From Algoriphagus aquimarinus (GTDB taxonomy: Bacteria > Bacteroidota > Bacteroidia > Cytophagales > Cyclobacteriaceae), in assembly GCF_900112005.1 (NCBI RefSeq), contig NZ_FOKK01000012.1, positions 1-64,000 on the forward strand: a stretch of 64,000 nucleotides of DNA, given 5' to 3'. The translations under genes were made by a program, and so were the position numbers. Below, piece after piece: positions 46,720 to 55,780 of this stretch. Every line of letters starts with the position of its first letter. The stretch's first letter is position 1. The notes under the pieces were generated by a model. The model did no database searches and was not told the DNA's origin. It saw only the letters and a list, made by a program, of their open reading frames with translations.

Positions 46720-47038
46720 TTACTTCGATCTGGTGTATCAAGTCGTCCGATTAATCCCAAGCGGAAGAGTGACCAATTACGGTGCGATTGCTCATTATTT
46801 GGGAATAAAAAGCGGTGCCAGAATGGTGGGCTATGCGATGAACGCGGCACATACCATGACGGATGTTCCCGCTCATCGGGTTGTAAATAGCCAAGGATTA
46901 TTGACAGGGAAAGGTCATTTCTCCACTCCCACTGAGATGCAGGAACTCTTGGAAAAAGAAGGAGTAAAAATTGAAAAAGACAAAGTGCAGAACTTTGAGA
47001 ATGTATTCTGGAATCCAGATGAGGAACTGGCGCTTTGA
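46700..47038 (+). CDS. Alkyltransferase-like protein (MGMT family, no catalytic Cys)
   Basis: 112 residues covering only the DNA-binding half of O6-alkylguanine-DNA alkyltransferases. The helix-turn-helix SGRVTNYGAIAHYLG and the loop VPAHRVVNSQGLLTG are clear. The acceptor cysteine of PCHRV is replaced by alanine (A58, PAHRV), as in alkyltransferase-like proteins, which bind damaged guanine and hand it to nucleotide-excision repair. So it should sense O6-alkylguanine without repairing it directly. The start lies 20 bases inside the end of mscS. Confidence 0.93.
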   Translation: MKPEKPNYFDLVYQVVRLIPSGRVTNYGAIAHYLGIKSGARMVGYAMNAAHTMTDVPAHRVVNSQGLLTGKGHFSTPTEMQELLEKEGVKIEKDKVQNFENVFWNPDEELAL

Positions 47039-47271
47039 TAGATTAATAACACAATACATAAAGCGCTATTCTTAATTGCACCTAAAGTCTTTTGTTGAAA
47101 TCAGCAAGTTTTCAATTCCTATTAGGTATTAATTCTATTTCCTCAAAGATTAAAAGTCTATCCCTTAAGGCACTTTTACTTGATCGGTAAAAATCCCCGA
47201 CAATTACCTCCGCATCACTTGTCTCCTTTCGGAGATTAGCGGTAATTTGAAGTCTCAATTCCCCAAGCTGT

Positions 47272-50200
47272 ATGTATTTAATTTTTGATACCGAGACCAC
47301 CGGCCTTCCCCGCGATTACAATGCTCCCATGTCTGATGTGGACAACTGGCCTAGGCTAGTACAACTCGCATGGCAACTGCATGATTCTAAGGGAAATCTG
47401 ATTTCCAATCATAATTACATCATCCGGCCAGAAGGATTTACCATTCCATACAATGCTGAGAAAGTTCACGGGATTTCTACCAAGCGTGCCTTAGCCGAAG
47501 GTCATGACCTAAAGCAAATCCTCGGCATATTCGAAGGAGATGTCCAGAAAGCTACTTATCTGGTGGGTCATAATGTGGAGTTTGATGTCAATGTAACAGG
47601 TTCGGAATATTACCGAGCGGAAGCGACGATGCCATTGACGGCAAAGCAGCTGGACACCAAGGACATTTCCACAGATTTCTGTGCACTTCCTGGTGGTCGA
47701 GGAGGCAAATTCAAATGGCCAACACTTACTGAGCTTCACCAAAAACTTTTCGGAAAAGGCTTCGGCGATGCCCATGATGCTGCCTATGATGTGGACGCTA
47801 CGGCTCGCTGTTTCTTTGGACTGATCACGCAAGGAGTGCAAGCTCCCGTAGATGGAATCACAATTCAAGAAGTAATCTATGAAGCTCCAGAGCTGGAAGA
47901 AGCCAACTTTGCGCAAGCAAAAGACACGCAGAAATCCGCAGCAAAAGATGTACTGAAGCAAGCTGGTAAAGCAGACATATCTGACCTTAAAGACGTTCCT
48001 TTCACACACTTACACGTTCATAGCCAGTACTCTGTACTCCAGGCTACTTGTGAGATTCCAGCTATGATTGCTCGCGCAAAAGAATTGGGGATGCCTGCTA
48101 TTGCGATGACTGATCATGGCAATATGATGGGCGCTTTTCACTTCGTGAAGGAAGCTTTAGCTAAAGACATCAAGCCGATTTTGGGATGTGAATTTAACCT
48201 CTGTCGGGATCGAAAAAACAAATCAAGCAAAGACGATGGCTACCAAACCGTCCTCTTAGCAAAGAATAAAGCAGGCTATCATAACCTTGCGAAACTAGCC
48301 TCCTACGCCAATATTGAGGGGTTCTATTATTTACCTCGTATTGATAAAGAACTTTTGGTTCAATACAAAGGTGATTTGATCGCTACGACTGGCGGACTGT
48401 GGGGAGAGATTCCATTCCTTATTTTGAACGTCGGTGATACCCAAGCAGAGGAAGCTTTTGTCTGGTACAAGGAGCAATTCGGAGAGGACTTTTACGTAGA
48501 GCTAAACCGTCACGGAGTTCCTGAGGAAGAGAAAGTAAATGAAGTGCTGCTGGAGTTTGCCAAGAAATACGATGTGAAGTATTTCGCAGCGAACAACTCC
48601 TACTACAGCCTGAAATCAGATGCTAAAGCACACGACGTGTTGCTTTGTGTGAAAGACGGTGAGCTGTACGACAAGCCGAAAAAGTACATAGGAAAGCGTG
48701 GTCGTGAATTTCGCTACGGTTTTCCTAATGATGAATTCTACATCAAAACTCCCGATGAGATGAAAAAGCTCTTCGCGGATATGCCAGAAGCCATCGAGTG
48801 TACTAATGAGATTACGCAGAAAATTGAGACCTATAAACTCGCAAGAGAGGTACTTCTTCCGGCATTTGAAATCCCTGAAGAATTCAAACATGCCGAAGAT
48901 GAAGTAGATGGTGGAAAACGTGGAGAAAATGCTTTCCTAAGACACCTTACTTATGAAGGAGCGAAGAAACGTTACAAAGAAATCACTCCTGAAATCCAAG
49001 AGCGATTAGACTTTGAACTCGCCACTATCCAAAACACCGGATACCCTGGTTACTTCTTGATCGTTCAGGATTTCATCGTTGAGGCGAGGAGAATGGGAGT
49101 TTCTGTAGGACCAGGTCGTGGATCTGCTGCAGGTTCTGCTGTTGCCTATTGCACAAGTATCACGAACATTGATCCAATCGCATACAATCTGCTTTTTGAG
49201 AGATTCCTAAATCCGGATCGAGTATCACTCCCCGATATTGATATTGACTTTGACGATGAAGGTCGACAAAGCGTCATTGATTATGTAATCAAGAAATACG
49301 GTTCTAATCAAGTAGCCCAGATCATTACCTATGGTACCATGGCGGCGAAATCTGCCATTCGAGATACCGCGAGAGTACTAAATCTTCCCCTTGCAGAAGC
49401 TGGAAGATTGGCCAATTTGGTGCCTGACATCAAATTGAAAGCACTTTTTGGCTTGGCTGGAAATAGAGCTGCTCTTTCTGAAAAGCTGAAAGGTCAGGGT
49501 GAATTGATTGCAAAGGCGGACGAGCTTATCCGAATTTCCAAAGGTCAGGATGAATCTGCCAAAACAATCAATCAAGCAACCATGCTCGAGGGATCTGTTA
49601 GAAACCTTGGAATTCACGCCTGTGGTGTGATCATCACTCCTGCTGATATTACCAATTATGTGCCTGTTGCATTAGCAAAGGATTCCGACATGGTTTGCAC
49701 ACAGTTCGATAACTCAGTCGTAGAATCAGCTGGTCTGTTGAAGATGGACTTTTTGGGTCTAAAAACTCTGACGCTTATCAAAACTGCCATCAGAATTGTA
49801 AAAGAAAGACACGGTATCGAGCTAGATGCGGATCATTTCCCGATTGATGATGTGAAGACGTACGAGCTTTTCCAACGAGGTGAGACAGTCGGTATTTTCC
49901 AGTATGAATCTGCCGGGATGCAGAAATACATGCGGGAACTGAAGCCTACTGTTTTTGCCGATTTGATTGCCATGAACGCCTTGTATCGCCCAGGACCATT
50001 GGCTTACATTCCTTCTTTTATCAAGAGAAAACATGGAACAGAGCCAATCGAATACGATCTGGACGACATGCAGGAATACTTGGAGGAAACCTACGGAATT
50101 ACGGTTTACCAAGAGCAAGTGATGCTTTTATCGCAGAAACTCGCAGGATTCACCAAAGGTGAGGCGGATGTTTTGCGTAAAGCGATGGGTAAAAAGCAAA

Positions 50201-51558
50201 AGGATGTTCTGGATAAGATGAAGCCTAAATTCGTCGAACAGGCTTCTGCCAAGGGTCATGATGCAAAGAAACTTTCGAAGATCTGGACTGACTGGGAAGC
50301 ATTTGCCTCCTATGCATTTAACAAATCCCACTCAACTTGCTATGCTTGGATTGCCTATCAAACGGCTTATCTAAAAGCGCATTATCCTGCGGAATATCTT
50401 GCTTCTGTACTAAGCAATAACATGAATGACATCACCCAAGTGACGTTTTTCATGGAAGAATGTAAGCGAGCTGGAATCCCAGTTTTGGGACCAGACGTGA
50501 ACGAATCCAAAAATGGATTTACCGTAAATGCAGCTGGAGAAATCCGATTTGGGATGGCGGCAATCAAAGGCGCAGGTTCTGCTGCCGTAAATGCGATTAT
50601 TGAGGAACGGGAGAAAAATGGTCCTTATAAAAACATTTTTGAGTTTGCGAAGCGTGTAAGTTCTAAAGCGCTCAATAAGAAAACTATGGAAGCTCTGGCT
50701 ATGGCTGGTGGCTTTGATTGCTTTCCACCACATCATAGAAGACAATATTTGGAAGCTGCCGACAATGATTTGAACCTAATAGAAAAGGCAACCAAATACG
50801 CTCAGAAAGTACAGCAAGAAGAAGACAGCAATCAGGTGAGCCTTTTCGGAGGAGGAGCTGGAAACATGGAGGTTCCACTTCCGACCATCGCGCCCATGGA
50901 GCCTTTCACACAGTTACAGCAATTGAATATCGAGAAAGAAGTTGTTGGACTTTACATTTCAGGCCATCCGCTCGATCAGTTTAGATTAGAGATAGAATCG
51001 TTCACCAATGCTACTTTGCCTGATTTGAATGACTTGGAAGGCTTGAGAAATCGTACAGATATCAAATTGGCTGGATCAGTTTCGACTTTTGCACATCGAA
51101 CCACCAAAAACGGAAAACCATTCGGAACGCTGACCTTGGAAGATTATCAGGGAGCTTTTACCTTCTTCCTATTTGGAGATGACTACGTGAAGTTCAAAGA
51201 GTACTTTATGCCAGGATGGTTTTTGTTCATCAGTGGAACGGTAGCAGGCAAACGTTGGGCAGAGAACGAGCTTGAATTCAAAATCGCCAACATTACGCTA
51301 CTCGATGAGATCCGTGGCAAAATGGTGAAGGGCCTTCGAGTAAATATTGATCTGGATGATCTCACGATGGATTTGATGGATAAATTGCAGGCAATAACGG
51401 AGAAATATAAGGGCGATGCTAAGCTGTATTTTGATGTGATAGATCGCAAGGAAAATATAGCTTTGGAGCTTTTCTCGCAAAGATTTTCTATTAATCCTAG
51501 TTCAGAAATGATCAAGGAACTGAAGGAAATCCCTGAGGTAGTATATCGTGTGGTTTAA
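47272..51558 (+). CDS. dnaE: DNA polymerase III alpha subunit with fused N-terminal proofreading exonuclease
   Basis: 1428 residues. Residues 1-190 are a DEDDh exonuclease of the epsilon type: ExoI DTETTG at 7-12, ExoII GHNVEFD near 100-106 and ExoIII with HDAAYDVDAT near 165. The PHP domain begins near 243 (HLHVHSQYS, TDHGN), but in its last metal motif the usual D-x-H is N-S-Y. The palm has the catalytic PDIDIDFDDEGR near 655; tandem helix-hairpin-helix and OB domains finish the chain. It is the replicative polymerase, with proofreading built into the same chain. It is a lone gene, 233 bases after the alkyltransferase-like gene. Confidence 0.94.
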   Translation: MYLIFDTETTGLPRDYNAPMSDVDNWPRLVQLAWQLHDSKGNLISNHNYIIRPEGFTIPYNAEKVHGISTKRALAEGHDLKQILGIFEGDVQKATYLVGHNVEFDVNVTGSEYYRAEATMPLTAKQLDTKDISTDFCALPGGRGGKFKWPTLTELHQKLFGKGFGDAHDAAYDVDATARCFFGLITQGVQAPVDGITIQEVIYEAPELEEANFAQAKDTQKSAAKDVLKQAGKADISDLKDVPFTHLHVHSQYSVLQATCEIPAMIARAKELGMPAIAMTDHGNMMGAFHFVKEALAKDIKPILGCEFNLCRDRKNKSSKDDGYQTVLLAKNKAGYHNLAKLASYANIEGFYYLPRIDKELLVQYKGDLIATTGGLWGEIPFLILNVGDTQAEEAFVWYKEQFGEDFYVELNRHGVPEEEKVNEVLLEFAKKYDVKYFAANNSYYSLKSDAKAHDVLLCVKDGELYDKPKKYIGKRGREFRYGFPNDEFYIKTPDEMKKLFADMPEAIECTNEITQKIETYKLAREVLLPAFEIPEEFKHAEDEVDGGKRGENAFLRHLTYEGAKKRYKEITPEIQERLDFELATIQNTGYPGYFLIVQDFIVEARRMGVSVGPGRGSAAGSAVAYCTSITNIDPIAYNLLFERFLNPDRVSLPDIDIDFDDEGRQSVIDYVIKKYGSNQVAQIITYGTMAAKSAIRDTARVLNLPLAEAGRLANLVPDIKLKALFGLAGNRAALSEKLKGQGELIAKADELIRISKGQDESAKTINQATMLEGSVRNLGIHACGVIITPADITNYVPVALAKDSDMVCTQFDNSVVESAGLLKMDFLGLKTLTLIKTAIRIVKERHGIELDADHFPIDDVKTYELFQRGETVGIFQYESAGMQKYMRELKPTVFADLIAMNALYRPGPLAYIPSFIKRKHGTEPIEYDLDDMQEYLEETYGITVYQEQVMLLSQKLAGFTKGEADVLRKAMGKKQKDVLDKMKPKFVEQASAKGHDAKKLSKIWTDWEAFASYAFNKSHSTCYAWIAYQTAYLKAHYPAEYLASVLSNNMNDITQVTFFMEECKRAGIPVLGPDVNESKNGFTVNAAGEIRFGMAAIKGAGSAAVNAIIEEREKNGPYKNIFEFAKRVSSKALNKKTMEALAMAGGFDCFPPHHRRQYLEAADNDLNLIEKATKYAQKVQQEEDSNQVSLFGGGAGNMEVPLPTIAPMEPFTQLQQLNIEKEVVGLYISGHPLDQFRLEIESFTNATLPDLNDLEGLRNRTDIKLAGSVSTFAHRTTKNGKPFGTLTLEDYQGAFTFFLFGDDYVKFKEYFMPGWFLFISGTVAGKRWAENELEFKIANITLLDEIRGKMVKGLRVNIDLDDLTMDLMDKLQAITEKYKGDAKLYFDVIDRKENIALELFSQRFSINPSSEMIKELKEIPEVVYRVV

Positions 51559-51686
51559 TTAAACTTGAAACTCTTCTGGTCCAAGCTGGTCAACCGAAGC
51601 GGTTTAGTCATAGTTTTTATCAATTCCGAATAGACAAAAAAATTTAATCACTCGGAACTTATTAATACGCTATTGGCTTTTGGTCA

Positions 51687-51694
51687 TATATTTG
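51687..51694 (+). promoter_or_regulatory. Bacteroidota -7 promoter element of trx
   Basis: TATATTTG matches TAnnTTTG exactly and lies 30 bases before the thioredoxin start, the distance seen for several genes here. Confidence 0.5.
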
Positions 51695-51724
51695 AAATCT
51701 CAGCAATCAAAAACCAAACATACA

Positions 51725-52045
51725 ATGTCAAAAGCAATAGAAATTACTGACGCAAACTTTGAAGAAATCATCAAATCTGAGCAGCCAATCCTTGTGGATT
51801 TTTGGGCAGAGTGGTGTGGCCCTTGTAAAATGATCGGTCCCGTAGTGGAAGAATTAGCTGGTGATTATGACGGCAAAGCCATTATCGGTAAAGTGGATGT
51901 GGATGCAAATCCTGGTGTAGCGCAAGCTTTCGGTATCAGATCAATCCCTACCCTTCTATTCTTCAAAGGTGGCGAAATCGTGGACAAGCAGGTTGGAGCA
52001 GTTCCAAAATCTGTTTTATCCCAAAAACTAGATGCTCAACTTTAA
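51725..52045 (+). CDS. trxA: Thioredoxin
   Basis: 106 residues from ATG 51725 (MSKAIEITDANFEEII). A longer frame from 51680 would start upstream of the promoter element and is rejected. The redox site is WAEWCGPCKMIGP with Cys31 and Cys34; the cis-proline follows in IRSIPTLLFFKGG. It reduces protein disulfides in the cytoplasm. Single-gene unit with its own promoter element and a strong terminator. Confidence 0.97.
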   Translation: MSKAIEITDANFEEIIKSEQPILVDFWAEWCGPCKMIGPVVEELAGDYDGKAIIGKVDVDANPGVAQAFGIRSIPTLLFFKGGEIVDKQVGAVPKSVLSQKLDAQL

Positions 52046-52068
52046 TTAGTTGACTATATTACATTCAG

Positions 52069-52098
52069 AGCCGCAAGGAATTCCTTGCGGCTTTTTTT
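52069..52098 (+). terminator. Rho-independent terminator of trx
   Basis: A near-perfect palindrome: AGCCGCAAG and CTTGCGGCT around GAATTC, followed by seven T. It ends 14 bases before the mnmH start. Confidence 0.93.
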
Positions 52099-52111
52099 AT
52101 CTTCAAACTTT

Positions 52112-53167
52112 ATGGCGGAGCAATTAATTTCTTTATCTGAATTTTGGAGTTTGCGGGATCATTTCCCTTTGATCGATGCGCGCAGTGAAGGAGAATTTGA
52201 ACAAAGCCAAATCCCTGGGTCCATCAACATCCCAATTCTGAATAATCCGGAAAGGGTGGTGGTAGGCACGCTCTATAAAGAAAAAGGATCAGAAGAAGCT
52301 ACAATTAAAGGTTTCGAATTGGTCGGCCCGCGATTTCACTTAATTCTAAAAGATGTTTTAAAGCTATTCCCGCAGAAAAAAGTAATTATCTACTGTTGGC
52401 GCGGAGGAATGCGAAGCCAAATACTATCCTGGCTGCTAACCATGGTAGGTTTCGAAGTTTATCGTCTGAAGGGCGGATACAAGACTTACAGGACCTATAG
52501 CTTTGACTTGGTCAGAAAAGACTGGAACCTGCTAGTGTTAGGAGGAAAAACTGGAACCGGTAAAACGAGATTGCTACAAAAACTTCAGGAAGTTGGTGAA
52601 CAAATCATCGACTTGGAAGGATTGGCAAATCACAAAGGATCTTCCTTTGGATCAATCGGACAACCCGCTCAACCTACTGTAGAGCAATTTGAAAACATAT
52701 TCGCAGAAGCTTTGCGCAAGCAAAATCCAGCAAAATCAATCTGGATAGAAAATGAAAGTCGGAAAATCGGTCGATTGATACTTCCTGATAAATTCTACCA
52801 TCAAATGCTGGCTGCACCGCTAATAGATATTTTAAAAACTGATCAAGAGCGGATCGATTTGATTGCTGAAGAATATGCTTGTTTACCTACTGATGAATTA
52901 ATCCTCGCGGTATTACGTCTCAAAAAACGTCTCGGTGGTTTACGAACTTCACAGGCAATAGTAGCAATCGTAGAAGGAAATCATTCGGATTGGATCTCTA
53001 ACATGCTGATCTACTACGACAAGGCTTATACGTTTGACTTGGATAAGCATGCCGAAGGTAAAACAATCCAATTAGACCTCTCTGGAATCGATCCAGACTC
53101 ATCCATCAAAAAACTACTCGATGCAAAAACCAAATTCAATGGAAAACATACCAACACGACTGACTGA
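52112..53167 (+). CDS. mnmH: tRNA 2-selenouridine synthase
   Basis: 351 residues from ATG 52112, after the trx terminator. The N-terminal rhodanese domain has LIDARSEGEFEQSQIPGSINIPILNN and the active-site Cys in YCWRGGMRSQ near 97. The P-loop domain follows with GGKTGTGKTRLLQ and later LEGLANHKGSSFG, the family pair. The enzyme changes the 2-thiouridine of the wobble position in tRNAs for Lys, Glu and Gln to 2-selenouridine, using selenophosphate. Its last 47 bases overlap selD, which makes that selenophosphate. Confidence 0.95.
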   Translation: MAEQLISLSEFWSLRDHFPLIDARSEGEFEQSQIPGSINIPILNNPERVVVGTLYKEKGSEEATIKGFELVGPRFHLILKDVLKLFPQKKVIIYCWRGGMRSQILSWLLTMVGFEVYRLKGGYKTYRTYSFDLVRKDWNLLVLGGKTGTGKTRLLQKLQEVGEQIIDLEGLANHKGSSFGSIGQPAQPTVEQFENIFAEALRKQNPAKSIWIENESRKIGRLILPDKFYHQMLAAPLIDILKTDQERIDLIAEEYACLPTDELILAVLRLKKRLGGLRTSQAIVAIVEGNHSDWISNMLIYYDKAYTFDLDKHAEGKTIQLDLSGIDPDSSIKKLLDAKTKFNGKHTNTTD

Positions 53168-54182
53168 ATGGAGTGAAGGCTCCGGCTGTGGTTGCAAGAT
53201 CGCACCAGCCATCCTTGATCAGATCTTATCGGCAAGCGGTTCTTTTTCACAAAATGACCCCAAGCTTTTGGTTGGAAATTCTCATAAAGATGATGCTGCA
53301 GTTTATCAGGTGTCTGAAGATTTGGCAATGATCAATACGGTAGATTTTTTCACCCCAATCGTAGATGACCCTTTTGATTTTGGGAGGATCGCTGCTGCAA
53401 ATGCACTTTCGGATGTTTATGCAATGGGCGGTAAGCCAATTTTCGCTAATGCTATACTAAGCTGGCCTGTGGAAAAACTTTCTCCTGACCTTGCTGCAAA
53501 GGTAATGGAAGGTGCAAAGACCATTTGCAAAGCTGCAGGAATCGAGCTAGCCGGAGGACATTCTATCGCTGCCAAAGACCCTATTTTTGGGCTATCGGTA
53601 AATGGTATTATCCACCCTCATAAAATCAAAACTAACAACGGAGCGAAGTCTGGAGATATCATTTACCTGACTAAGCCACTTGGGGTAGGCGTATTGGCGA
53701 CAGCACTGAAGCGTCAAAAGATTACGGACAAAGACTATCTGAGTTTAATAGACACAGCATGCAGATTGAATTCGATTGGAGAAGTTATTGGCAATCATGA
53801 GGAAGTTCACGCCATGACTGATGTCACTGGGTTTGGCTTACTAGGTCACTTGATAGAAATGTGCGAAGGATCAGGTCTATCCGCTGAAATAAACCTCCTG
53901 AAACTTCCTATGATCGAAGGAGTACAGGAATACATCAACCAGTTTATTTTCCCCGACAACACTTACCGAAATTGGAACGCTTATAGCGCAAAGACAAAAG
54001 GTGTGGTAGGAATGGACTTGGTAAAACTTTGTGATCCTCAAACTAGCGGAGGATTAATGCTTGCTGTAGACCCTGAAAACAAAGCTTGGTTTGAAGATTC
54101 TATGAAGCAGCAAAATCAAGTACTATGGGAAATTGGTCGCTTCATTGAAAGAAATGAACAGGTGGTGGAAGTTTTGCAATAA
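53121..54182 (+). CDS. selD: Selenide, water dikinase
   Basis: 353 residues from ATG 53121; a second in-frame ATG at 53139 (MENIPTRLTEWS) is equally possible. The active site reads GSGCGCKIAP, with Cys (not selenocysteine) in the catalytic place, then Lys. The nucleotide-binding DDAAVYQV, VDFFTPIVDDPFDFGRIAAANALSD and TDVTGFGLLGHL segments are present. It makes selenophosphate from selenide and ATP. Translationally coupled to mnmH; no selA or selB lies in the window, so the pair may serve only tRNA modification. Confidence 0.95.
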   Translation: MQKPNSMENIPTRLTEWSEGSGCGCKIAPAILDQILSASGSFSQNDPKLLVGNSHKDDAAVYQVSEDLAMINTVDFFTPIVDDPFDFGRIAAANALSDVYAMGGKPIFANAILSWPVEKLSPDLAAKVMEGAKTICKAAGIELAGGHSIAAKDPIFGLSVNGIIHPHKIKTNNGAKSGDIIYLTKPLGVGVLATALKRQKITDKDYLSLIDTACRLNSIGEVIGNHEEVHAMTDVTGFGLLGHLIEMCEGSGLSAEINLLKLPMIEGVQEYINQFIFPDNTYRNWNAYSAKTKGVVGMDLVKLCDPQTSGGLMLAVDPENKAWFEDSMKQQNQVLWEIGRFIERNEQVVEVLQ

Positions 54183-54226
54183 GTTTATTTACAGTTGCTT
54201 ATCTTGATAGGACAATCAAACCTATC

Positions 54227-55138
54227 ATGCAAAACCTAAAAAACATTTTCGCACTATTCTTTCTACTCTTTTCTTCCACGCTTTATGCCCAGCAGGCACC
54301 TGAAGGAACCTCCAGTGAGCTAGTAATCCTCAATGTAAAGACTGGAGTACAGAAAACCATATTGAAAGAAGTCCGACATTTCGAAGCACCAAATTGGTCG
54401 CGAGATGGAAAATACTTACTGATCAATTCTGGAGGACAGCTTGAGAAAGTAGATTTTGACGGCAACAAACTAGAACAAATTCTGCCTGATAAAATCTCCC
54501 GCGCAAATAATGATCATGGATTGAGTTTCGATGGGAAACTTCTTGTGATCAGCAAAAGTGATCAAGGTTTTGGCTCTCGCATTTATACCGTTCCACTGGC
54601 TGGAGGTGAACCAAAGTTAATCACTCCAGCTCATCCCAGCTACTGGCATGGAATCAGTCCAGACGGGAAGACCCTGGTTTATTGCGCTGAGCGGAATGGT
54701 CTGTGGGATATTTACTCCATTCCTACAGTTGGCGGAGCAGAGAAAAGACTTACTGATGCTGAAGGCTTAGATGATGGTCCAGAATACTCCTATGACGGTA
54801 AATGGATCTATTTCAATTCTAACCGAACAGGAAGAATGCATGCTTATCGCATGAAGCCTGACGGAACTGGAGCCGAACAACTCACCAATGATGCGCTTGA
54901 CAATTGGTTTCCACATCCATCTCCAGACAATAAATCAGCAGTGATTATTTCCTACTTAGAGGATCAAAAAGGATCTCATCCTTTTGGCAAAGACGTTAAA
55001 CTTCGCTTGCTGAATGTGGAGACAAAAGAAATAAAAGACTTAACAAAAGTCTTCTACGGTGGTCAAGGCACAATCAACGTGCACAGCTGGTCTCCAGACG
55101 GTGAATGGATTGCTTTTGTGAGGTATCACAAGCCCTAA
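54227..55138 (+). CDS. Secreted TolB-like beta-propeller protein
   Basis: 303 residues. A signal peptide (NIFALFFLLFSSTLYAQQ) precedes at least five blades with TolB/WD40-like beta-propeller signatures: FEAPNWSRDGKYLLINSGG, HGLSFDGKLLVISKS, GPEYSYDGKWIYFNSNRTG and INVHSWSPDGEWIAFVRY. Such small propellers bind proteins or sugars in the periplasm. There is no Pal or TolA gene nearby, so a real TolB role is not indicated. It ends one base before the convergent DUF502 gene. Confidence 0.85.
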   Translation: MQNLKNIFALFFLLFSSTLYAQQAPEGTSSELVILNVKTGVQKTILKEVRHFEAPNWSRDGKYLLINSGGQLEKVDFDGNKLEQILPDKISRANNDHGLSFDGKLLVISKSDQGFGSRIYTVPLAGGEPKLITPAHPSYWHGISPDGKTLVYCAERNGLWDIYSIPTVGGAEKRLTDAEGLDDGPEYSYDGKWIYFNSNRTGRMHAYRMKPDGTGAEQLTNDALDNWFPHPSPDNKSAVIISYLEDQKGSHPFGKDVKLRLLNVETKEIKDLTKVFYGGQGTINVHSWSPDGEWIAFVRYHKP

Positions 55139-55139
55139 T

Positions 55140-55694
55140 CTACATTAGTGGAGAAACACCACCTGACACCATGAATTTCATCACGTCGGAGCTTTTCACC
55201 CCTATTAGCGGCGTTACTTTGTCTTTGGGAACCAAGAACACGTTTCCAGAGACGTTGTAGCTATGCGGGAAATAAACGGCAACCATATCAGGCTCACCTA
55301 CGATAGACATGTCCTCCTGAGTGATAAAGCCTAATCGAATAAAAGTTTCGCTGAGCTGTACTTTCACAGGGGATGAGAATTTCTTTTTGTCTCCCACAAA
55401 AGCACCCATCAGATCTTTGATACTAGTGTAGATCAGATTTACTAGAGGAATCTTGATCAAGCCTCGTTCAAACCACTCAAAAATAGGTTGGGCAAAGAAC
55501 AGACTAGCTAAATATCCAACGAAGGTGATTAATGCCAACACCATGACAATACCGATCCCTGGTAATGGCACTGGAATTAGATTATCAAGAAAAAGGATAG
55601 TTTGATAGATAATATAGAGAGTTACTACTACTGGAGTGACAAATAGAAGACCTCTAAGGAAATAGGAAATGATGCGCTTGTATGTAAATGCCAT
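55140..55694 (-). CDS. DUF502 family membrane protein
   Basis: 184 residues from the ATG at 55694; a start at 55727 would add 11 residues that the family does not carry. Two hydrophobic helices (about 10-32 and 45-72), then the conserved FERGLIKIPLVNLIYTSIKDLMGAF and a soluble tail with VAVYFPHSYNVSGNVFLVP, the pattern of DUF502. The function is unknown. It is convergent with the TolB-like gene and lies behind the terminator of the DUF1080 gene. Confidence 0.9.
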   Translation of the reverse strand: MAFTYKRIISYFLRGLLFVTPVVVTLYIIYQTILFLDNLIPVPLPGIGIVMVLALITFVGYLASLFFAQPIFEWFERGLIKIPLVNLIYTSIKDLMGAFVGDKKKFSSPVKVQLSETFIRLGFITQEDMSIVGEPDMVAVYFPHSYNVSGNVFLVPKDKVTPLIGVKSSDVMKFMVSGGVSPLM

Positions 55695-55708
55695 GGATGT
55701 AAAAGGAA

Positions 55709-55741
55709 AATCCTGATTATTACTCAATAATAATCAGGATT
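55709..55741 (-). terminator. Terminator-like hairpin after the DUF1080 gene
   Basis: A perfect 14-bp stem (55709-55722 with 55728-55741) with a five-base loop, followed on the minus strand by TTTTCCTTTT. It ends 14 bases before the DUF502 start codon and so lies close to its translation start. Confidence 0.7.
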
Positions 55742-55780
55742 TATACTTGAAGATACTTTTCAGTCTATTTTTCTCTCAGA

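Noticed and set aside
53121..53200. Selenocysteine in SelD
   Set aside because: The active-site codon in GCGCKI is a normal Cys codon; there is no in-frame TGA.
54227..55138. Assignment of the propeller protein as TolB
   Set aside because: It is shorter than TolB, lacks the TolB N-terminal domain and has no tol or pal neighbours.
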